This document shows positions 56,800-64,000 of a stretch of 64,000 nucleotides of DNA, piece after piece. Below the pieces are notes generated by a model. It searched no databases, was not told where the DNA came from, and saw only the letters and a program-made list of their open reading frames with translations. This DNA comes from Rhizophagus irregularis (Eukaryota > Glomeromycota > Glomeromycetes > Glomerales > Glomeraceae): the NCBI RefSeq assembly GCF_026210795.1, contig NC_089429.1:7225001-7289000 (forward strand), written 5' to 3'. Every line of letters begins with the position of its first letter. The stretch's first letter is position 1. The translations under genes were made by a program, and so were the position numbers.

Positions 56800-59700
56800 T
56801 TATATATCATTATAATTTAACCATTGTTGATACATTATATCATATTGATTTTCTACATCACATTCTGTTCTTTCTAATATGTTTTCAATATTCTCTTCTT
56901 CATCATTTTCATCATCATTATTATTTTCCTTTTCAAATAAAGGGATTTCATTTTCTTTTAATGATGTCGACAATCTTTGATCCAAACTCTTAATATTTTT
57001 CTCAATTCCGGATGATAAATAATCAAAACAAAAATTACATTTATCATCATATAAAGTACTTAAACATTCTTTATGAAAACTGTGTCCACAAAGTAAAACA
57101 ATTCCATTAGATAAATCTATACTATTTGATAATAAACAATTATTTGCATCACAAAATTTATCATCTGCTGGTATTTTTTGTGTATTCCAGCCTAAAGGAA
57201 GTACCTTTACATCCACTTCAATATCAAAACTTGGAAGATAAAATTTTGGATATCTATCATTATTAATTTGTTTTGTATTTCCTATATTCTGATGAATCTT
57301 ATCAAATATTGAGAATAAAAATAATGAAACCTTTTTTTCTAAAGATTTTAATTCTTTAATTTGAGACTTAGCTGGATTTCTCAAATTAACAAAAGAATTT
57401 TTAAAAGGATTATTATTTCTTTCAGCATCAATAATTTTTGCTTTTTGTATAATTTGTAACTCTGAATTTGATTCTGCTGTTTGATGCCTTAAAGAGCTAT
57501 GAAAATTTTCAACAAAATAATCATTAAAAATTGGTAAATTATTTTTTAAAATATTAATTATTGGATGATTTTTTGAAGTCCAATAAAATACATCACTTAA
57601 AAACATAAGTGGTGCTTTATTATAATTATGTCTTCTCAATCTTTGAAATAATATCCAAATTTTTACAGTACTTTCTAAATATCCTTCAAAAAATCCACTT
57701 CTAAAAAGTATTGCATATATATCCAAAGTAAGTGGAATAGAATTATCTAATAAATCTATCATCATTTGATATTCTGCATCTTTTAAATTTCCAAATCTTT
57801 TTGTAACAATATCACGAATATTTTTCCATCCATGATAAGTTAAATGTAAAATAAGATTGATTACTGTTTGTTTTGGTTTTTGAGATAATATTTTTTTATC
57901 TCCAAATAAGTTATGATATAGCATCTCAAAAAAGAAATGATATGTTTGAAATAGTATTTCTCTGCTGTTTAAAGAGACATGAAGTGGACCTATCATAGGA
58001 ATTAAATTTAACACTTGCTCTGGAACTCCAGAATTAATGCCTTTCTTAATTCTAAGTGTTATAGCTCTTCTTATATTTACTTGTCCTGGCCAATCAGCAA
58101 TTACAGGAATGATAAAATTATTTAAATAATTTTCTTCAATATTTTCTAATCTTTCAAATGCTTTAAATACATAATCTAAACATTCAATATAATCCTTAGT
58201 ACTATGTAAAGGATGCAAAATAAAGTCTACTAATTTGCTATTAGACATTGATCTTAATTCATGGTAATTTTGAATTCTACCATCATAATTATGAATATTA
58301 AGTAGTTCAACTCTATTTTCATAAGAATCTTCAATTAAAAAATTTTTCCATAATTCTTTTTGCATATAATAACTTTTACCTAATTGATTCATAAAATTAT
58401 TTTTAATGTTATTAATAATTAATCCAGAATCAATTCCTTTAGGATTATGTATTGAAAAATTATTTAATGAATAAAATGGTATTTTTGGAATTTTAGTATT
58501 TGTATTCAATAATATTGTTACAAAATGATAAATATTGTGAGTTTGTAACAATGTTGGTTGATTACGCCTATGAATATTATGGTAATCATCTATATTAAGA
58601 ATAAACATATTTTCTATATTTTGTAAACAATAATTATCTACAGTTTGTTGGTGTTCATTTGAAATAAAATTTTTTTTACGATTTACTGTTTTTCTTGTTA
58701 CTGAAACTCCTATATTTGCCAATGTATCAATAGAAGAAGAAGAAGCTCCAGAAGTTTCCAAGTATGATCCAATATCAACTTTAATTCCATTAATATATTT
58801 ATTATTAATGCTAGCTAAAAAATAACATAAAGAAACTAATTTTTTTTTGTTGTTATTATTTGTTGTTTCAGATTTAGTATTAGGATTAGTTCCAGCATAT
58901 AATTCATCAAAAAATCCAATTAAATCTTTATCAGCTGTTTCTAACATAGTTTTAAAAGCTATTGGATCATAAATAGGTTTAAGATTTAATCTATGTTGAT
59001 TATTATAAAGAATATTAGACATTTTTATTATTTTACTACTTAATTTAATTTCACTTGAAATTTTTAATTGTGTCATAATTTCTTGATAATCTGATTCAAA
59101 TTGTTGTAATTCTTCTCCAGTATATAAGATATCTTTTCTAAATAAATAAGTATGATTTCCTATTTTTGATATATTGTCATTATTATTTTTTCTAGAAATT
59201 GGTGCTTTATATTCTTCAGTTTGTAAATATTGAGAATCTTTATCAGTTTTTTTTTTACACATACTGCAAATCATTGCAAGTTCATCTAATTCTAATACTT
59301 TAATTAATCTTGTTGGAACTTTTTGAAGACTAAATTGTTTGCTTGTATTTTTTGATTGATTTAAGTATTCATCATGTTTTGGATGTTGACAAGTTTTTAT
59401 TTGTTTAGTTTCTATTGATTCATTTTGTATAACTTCTATTGATTCATTTTGTATAACTTCTATTGATTCATCTTGTATAGCCTCTATTAGTTCATCTTGT
59501 ATAGTTTCTATTGATTCATCTTGTAAATTATCATTATCATTTAAATTGTTTTTTTTAATTGGAATAGGTGCTTTGTATTTTTCATTTTGTAAATATTCAG
59601 AATCTTTATCAGTTTTATTTCTACACATACTACAAATTTCTGAAGATTCATTTAATTCTAAAACTTCAATTAATCTTTTTGGAACCTTTTTAAGATTAAG

Positions 59701-59963
59701 TTTGCTTGATTTTTTTTTGTATTTTTTGATTGATTTTTATATTCATCATGTTTTGGATGCTCACAACTCTTATTATAATTAATATTTCTAGTTTCATTTA
59801 AAATAAATTGATTGTAATGTATTTGGCATAAATACATTCCAACTGAAATAATTAATTCAGTAGATTTTGGTATTTTAGTGTTATAAGTGATTGGCTTTAT
59901 TCTTCCATTACATTCAATGGAATCAAAATTGCAAATATTTGAAAAAGTAGAAGTGTTATCCAT
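56800..59963 (-). CDS. transposase-like protein with N-terminal Cys/His modules and C-terminal RING-H2 finger
   Basis: About 1,055 codons from ATG 59963 to 56800, in two frames that join if the 9-bp T run near 59708-59716 is one base longer; so as given it is frameshifted. N terminus: two tandem copies of a module CxHPKHDEY...ICSMCxxKTDKDS (about 59760-59585 and 59390-59235), linked by a five-fold 8-residue repeat of the type DESIExIQ. Core: LNIDDYHNIH (58590), VIADWPGQVNIRRA (58105-58060), MIGPLHVSLNSRE (58000-57960), ENFHSSLRHQTAESN (57510-57470). These Asp/His positions are candidates for a DDE/D-type active site, by analogy with other fungal transposases (inference). C terminus: RING-H2, C-x4-C-x15-C-x-H-x2-H-x2-C-x8-C-x2-C (57160-57025), then an acidic tail. 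It is the only gene in a TIR/TSD-bounded element, so most likely its transposase. I do not know a named superfamily that fits with certainty. Confidence 0.8.
59411..59524 (-). repeat. 24-bp in-frame minisatellite in the RING-transposase gene
   Basis: Five units of TCTATTGATTCATTTTGTAT then AACT (plus strand), each coding eight residues of the form (D/N)ESIExIQ. Unit length is a multiple of three, so copy number can change without breaking the frame. Confidence 0.85.
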
Positions 59964-60202
59964 TTTTTATATTAAAAATTATGAAAGTATTTAAAAAAAT
60001 ATTGTTTTTTTATTTTAAATTGGATTGGATTTTCTAATTTTGCTAAAGCAATTTTTTTGTCTATTTATAAAAAAACTGATTAAATATAACACATAGAAAA
60101 CTTTTAAAATAATTAATTTTATCTTATATTTTTAAAATAGTAAACAAAAATAAATTTTAGAAAATATATAAAGTTTTAAAATCAAATAATCATATATTAC
60201 TT

Positions 60203-60548
60203 AAAATTGACTAAATATAACATATAAGTAAGTTTTGGTTTCAAGCGAATTAGAATGCCATTTTTTTACCATATATTTCTAAATGGTTAACAAATATATA
60301 ATGAAAATTTCAAAGTTGGCTTAAAAGTCTGTGGCTTTGTACAAAACTTTGAAGTCTAAAAATTGCAAATTTATTAAAATTGACTAAATATAGTATATAG
60401 GTAACTTTTGGTTTCAAGCGAATTAGGATGCCATTTTTTCACCATATATTTCTAAATGGTTAACAAATATATGATGAAAATTTCAGAGTTGGCTTAAAAG
60501 TCTGTGGCTTTGTACAAAGTTTTAAAGTCTAAAAATAGTAAATTTCCT
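60203..60548. repeat. 173-bp tandem duplication upstream of the RING-transposase gene
   Basis: Two adjacent copies about 173 bp apart share TTTTGGTTTCAAGCGAATTA, CCATATATTTCTAAATGGTT and GGCTTAAAAGTCTGTGGCTT. A weaker partial third copy begins near 60078. They lie between the gene start (59963) and the element end (60938), so they may be promoter or transposase-binding repeats. Confidence 0.85.
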
Positions 60549-60947
60549 AATTAAATACTAAAAATTTATATATAAAATTAATAAATATCAATTTTAGTAA
60601 TGAAAAAGGTTTATTATTTTATTCTATATCGTTAAAAAACTTAAATTTATCAATTTTTATAGCCCGGCCGAATGTATATCGGTGTAGCCAAGCCAGATCG
60701 GCCGATTTTATATAATGTGATAATTCATAATAGAAATACAAAATCGTGAATATCTTGGCATCTAGTGATCCAAAATTAATGAAAATACCACCATTTGACT
60801 CGTCTCGATGAGGCGAATCCAATGAGCACAACTTTATCAAAATTGGATGACTGAATTTCGAGATATTGTTTATTGAAGTTTGAAAAATATATACGATCAG
60901 CAAAATGATCGGCATGGCGATATAACATGCTCATGCGTTAAGTGCAT

Positions 60948-61365
60948 AAGGTCTCACATCAGGATTTTTAAAAAAAGGAAAATCTTAACGAAATCATGTG
61001 ATCAAAATGATCGATATAATTAATATATAAAATTACCAAAAAAGGAAGATACGACATATTGCAGGCGTGAAAAAAAATATATAATATAAAAATCTTACAC
61101 ACTAAAATAATTTGTATAAATAGTTATTTTTCTAAAAAAAAAAAAAAATTACTATTACAGTCTGGGATTTTATCATAAATGGAATCATTTTTAAGCATTT
61201 TGATTGGTAGTGATCTTACCATTTTTGTATATGCCGATCAAAGAATGTTGATCAGAATATTCTATGACTGACATCGCTACATTGATCGTTCGAAATGATA
61301 AAACTTAGATAATTTTATTATTTTTTCTAATTTATTTCTGTATTTGAAAAATATATTTTTTTCGC
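60948..61365. other. spacer
   Basis: AT-rich, with two TATGCCGATCA/GTTGATCAGA words reminiscent of the RING-element ends near 61233-61255. No gene. Confidence 0.45.
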
Positions 61366-61483
61366 CTAAACTACATCTATATCATCTAATTCACTATCTA
61401 TACTCTGCAAATTTCGTACCTCTTGTAATATGGCTAGCAATTCACTTTTCTTTTTAGATCCTATTCCATGGCACTGCTTGCGA
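61366..61483 (-). pseudogene. C-terminal end of an unknown gene, cut by hAT-A
   Basis: Minus-strand frame RKQCHGIGSKKKSELLAILQ, EVRNLQSIDSELDDIDVV, stop at 61366-61368. Composition is clearly coding. Its upstream continuation is replaced by the hAT-A terminus at 61484 (flank GCTTGCGA at 61476-61483 would be the 8-bp TSD). The rest of the gene should lie beyond the right edge of the window. Family not recognised. Confidence 0.55.
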
Positions 61484-64000
61484 TAGTGTTCAGACCCAGG
61501 TTCTTAACGGGTACACGGGTTGACCTGTTAAGAGAAATAAAAACCCGGGTTGGTACCTCGCTAAGGAAAGTTTAACCCTTTGCTTTTATCGGTTCGGTTA
61601 ACGAGGTTGATAACCGGTCGACTAACGGTTGGCTAACTAGGTTTGACAAAGCTTTTACCTAATTTATGAATAGTGGGTTGCTTAACGGGTTTTAATGGTT
61701 GGATAGCGGGTTACTTAAAGGGTTTAACAGGTTAATAATGGTTTCTTAGCAAAATTTTTATCGTTTAAATCATTTATTATTTTAATATTTTTATTACTAT
61801 TATTATTATTTATTTAAGTTTAAACATCCAATGAATGTAATATTGCAATAGAATATAATTTCTATTCATCAGTTGGATAAATTGTATCAAAATTTGATGC
61901 ATTTCTTTTTAAGAACATGATTTTTTTGAATAAACTTGGTTTCATACGTGTTCTTTTATTTGTTAATAAATTTCTGGCATCAGAAAAAAGACGTTCACTC
62001 GCAGTTGAAGTTGCAGAAACTGCTAAATATTTTTGTGCAAGGTTACGTAAAATAGGAAATTTATCCTGTTTTCCATTCCACCATACAAGTGGATCTGACG
62101 CAAAAGGAATTTCATTAAGTTGTAAATATTCCCCAACTTCATCAAGAGCTATTACATTATCTTTAATAAGTCGTTCCATTAGTGATTTTCTTTTGAATGT
62201 GCTGGATGAGCCAGATGTACTGGATGCATCAGATGTACCAGATGCTTCAGGTGTATTTTTTTGATTATTTTTTTCTTGTTCAAATAGAGTTCGTAACTGC
62301 TGCTCAGTATGAGATTTTTGAATTGATGAAGTAAAATCAAGACTTTTAAATCTAGGATCAAGTATTGAAGAAATTAAAGCATCAGTAGTAATTGTAGGAT
62401 AATACTTAATTAAATTTGTATATAAAATTGATTTAATTTCATTAATTAAACCATAAGTATTAACTGATTTATTAATATCATCATTTGGTATTTCATCTTG
62501 ATTCTCCTCATCAAATGCATCACCTGTTTCTTCTCTATTAATATTTTGTGAATCAGTTTCAAGTATTTTAATTATTTCTATTATTAATCGTGAATGTAAA
62601 CTGCTTGTCACATATTTACTTCCTCCTAATTCCGTTGTTGCATCTGCAAATGTTGATAATACCTCTATTATATCAGCAAGAAAATCCCATTCCTCATCTG
62701 TAATCATTATTTGCTTTAATCTTTTAGCTTCTTTTTTTGTATCTAAATCTGTACTAATTGAAAGAGTATTAGATAAAAGCTTAATCCATTCTTTCAAATA
62801 TATTAAACGTGACCAGGCAAGATAACTTGAATTCCAACGAGTGGCCACGTCATTAACTAATCGAAGATATTTGGCTGTATCTTTGGCACTCTAAAAAAAT
62901 TAAAATTTAATATTATAATTATATATAAGAATTTATAAATTATTATTAAAACTTACAATTTGTTCATTAGATTCTAAATTTTCATCTTTATTTGCATTTG
63001 GATATTTTTTTTGAATATCTTCTAGGCGTTCAGATTGTTTGGGACGCATAAAAAAATCAATTAATCTTTTCACTCGTAAAATTAATGGTTTTGCTGGGAT
63101 TAGCCCTTTTCCAATTATTAGTTGTAAAGTGTGTGCCCCACATGCTTGCCATTTAATTGAATTCATATCCGAAATGGCTTTTTTCATATTGGCAGCATTA
63201 TCAGTGGTGATTACAAAGACTTTTTCTCGTAATTTCCATTCCTCTAATGTTTCTTCTAAACTTTCTGCAATATGCTGTACAATGGAGATAACGAATACGA
63301 TTAACTGTTAAGGTAATTTCATTAAGTACAAAATTGGAATCAATATAGGTGCAAGTTACTCCAATATAACCTTGCCCATTTTTCACGATCCACATATCTG
63401 TGGTTAATGATACACTCTTTGCTTCCACCCTAATTTTTTCAATTAATATTGGCAATGTGGATTTATAGGATTTCGAAATAATTCTCTTAATTCCTTTTTC
63501 ATCTGGAATTATAAAAGCTGGATCTAATTCATTAATCAATTTACGAAATGAAAGACTTTGTACTACGTATAATGGTTGAAGATCTTCAGTTATCCAGTTG
63601 GTCAAAAATTGGCGAAGTTTACGTTGCCGACTTTCTTTATGCTTATAAGTATGAACAATAGATGTAATTGTTGACTGATTTTTCTATATTATAATAAGAT
63701 TATTAATTAGTTTTAACAGCACATAATCCACATATAATAAAAGATTAAGAAAAATACCAACATTCTTCATTCTATCATCATTTGTTATATCATGTTCCGA
63801 TGATAAATGATTAATCACGTTACCGGTTGAACCATCATTAACATGAATAGCTTCACATTTTTTTCCATCTGCACTTAAAACTTTACACCTCTTAAGTGGT
63901 TCTCCTTTATCACTTGTTTGTTCATTAATATCTACTTCTTCAAAATATTCCCACGTCCAACTTGATTTTTTTCGACTACTTTTTGCTTTCTTTGATTGCG
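61484..64000 (-). mobile_element. hAT-A transposon, longer copy running off the window
   Basis: Starts TAGTGTTCAGACCCAGGTTC at 61484, the same TIR as the fragment ending at 43510. Then come the subterminal AACCCGTTA array (61510-61745, inverted) and the transposase gene on the minus strand. The other TIR is outside the window. Confidence 0.9.
61862..64000 (-). CDS. hAT-A transposase, BED finger type, partial at the window edge
   Basis: Exons on the minus strand. Exon a, 64000-63758: SSWTWEYFEEVD then C-x9-C and NHLSSEH, a BED zinc finger. Intron 63757-63684 (GTATTT...ATATAG, 74 bp). Exon b, 63683-62957: QRKLRQFLTNWITEDLQPLY, VSLTTDMWIVKNGQGYIGVT, then a one-base frameshift near 63285 (RIRYLH to QHIAESLEETLEEW), VFVITTDNAANMKKA, QACGAHTLQLIIGKGL. 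Intron 62956-62891 (GTAAGT...TTTTAG, 66 bp). Exon c, 62890-61862: VATRWNSSYLAWSRL and the C-terminal hAT dimerisation domain. Catalytic Asp of TTDMW and TTDN and the downstream family motifs are visible. Cut-and-paste transposase making 8-bp TSDs. Except for the one shift it looks intact; the start codon lies outside the window. Confidence 0.88.

Larger units (their letters stand above)
56391..60938 (-). mobile_element. 4.5-kb autonomous-type DNA transposon encoding a RING-finger transposase-like protein
   Basis: Flanked by a perfect 9-bp TSD, TAAGTGCAT (56382-56390 and 60939-60947). Left end AGCATAGCGGACATCCCTAT then TTTATCAC, identical to the 622-bp element at 11194-11815. The right end carries GATCAGCAAAATGATCGGCA then TGGCGATATAACATGCTCAT, matching that element's right subterminal region, but its last ~13 bases have diverged. 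Both ends carry GATCATTTGCCGATC-type words. It encodes one large minus-strand gene. A piece near 60790-60820 (CTCGTCTCGATGAGGCGAAT) is shared with the foldback element at 43552-44745. Confidence 0.88.

Noticed and set aside
1-64000. tRNA, rRNA, CRISPR arrays, riboswitches
   Set aside because: I looked for tRNA B-box-like GGTTCGAATCC words, rRNA blocks and regularly spaced identical repeats with unique spacers; none was found. The tandem repeats present have no unique spacers.

Overview
The window looks like nuclear DNA of an early-diverging filamentous fungus, most likely an arbuscular mycorrhizal fungus of the Rhizophagus type (inference; no rRNA or other marker gene is present). It is extremely AT-rich, has short AT-rich GT-AG introns, one fungal Zn(II)2Cys6 DNA-binding protein, degenerate F-box/LRR-type genes, a decayed eukaryotic RNA-dependent RNA polymerase, and a dense population of DNA transposons, a LINE and small non-autonomous elements. 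No intact housekeeping gene, tRNA, rRNA, CRISPR array or bacterial-type operon is visible.

Layout. 0-12 kb: a hAT-type MITE, a mariner-type MITE, a duplicated intergenic block, an exon-like repeat series (6.3-7.1 kb), a decayed gene full of TGA codons (7.4-8.7 kb), a perfect-TIR MITE, a 29-bp minisatellite and a 622-bp element with a perfect 9-bp target-site duplication (TSD). 12-27 kb: mostly AT-rich spacer, a large TTTCGCCGAA inverted-repeat element, a second copy of the duplicated block, and a graveyard at 19.1-22.1 kb in which F-box, pogo/Tigger and LINE remnants lie next to or inside each other. 22.9-24 kb: one MITE nested in another. 27.5-29.7 kb: RdRP pseudogene keeping its DxDGD motif. 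30.5-31.5 kb: remnant of a DIRS/Ngaro-like retroelement. 31.5-39.7 kb: spacer with a few short coding-like pieces and the Zn(II)2Cys6 gene. 39.7-41.1 kb: F-box pseudogene.

42.2-64 kb is a stack of transposons inserted into each other. An old hAT (hAT-B) has been split by an 8.1-kb LINE with poly(A) tail and 17-bp TSD, by a 244-bp MITE with a perfect 8-bp TSD, and by a 1.2-kb foldback element made of palindromes within palindromes. A younger hAT family (hAT-A) occurs as a 3' fragment at 42.4-43.5 kb and as a longer inverted copy from 61.5 kb to the window end; the latter interrupts another gene.

The most interesting object is the 4.5-kb element at 56391-60938. It has TIRs, a perfect 9-bp TSD, and one large gene for a protein with duplicated Cys/His modules at the N terminus, a transposase-like core and a C-terminal RING-H2 finger. 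The 622-bp element at 11194-11815 and a 34-bp stub at 43511-43544 carry the same termini, so an autonomous element and its non-autonomous derivatives can be paired in one window. Reading frames are often broken by single homopolymer indels, which may be true decay or assembly error.
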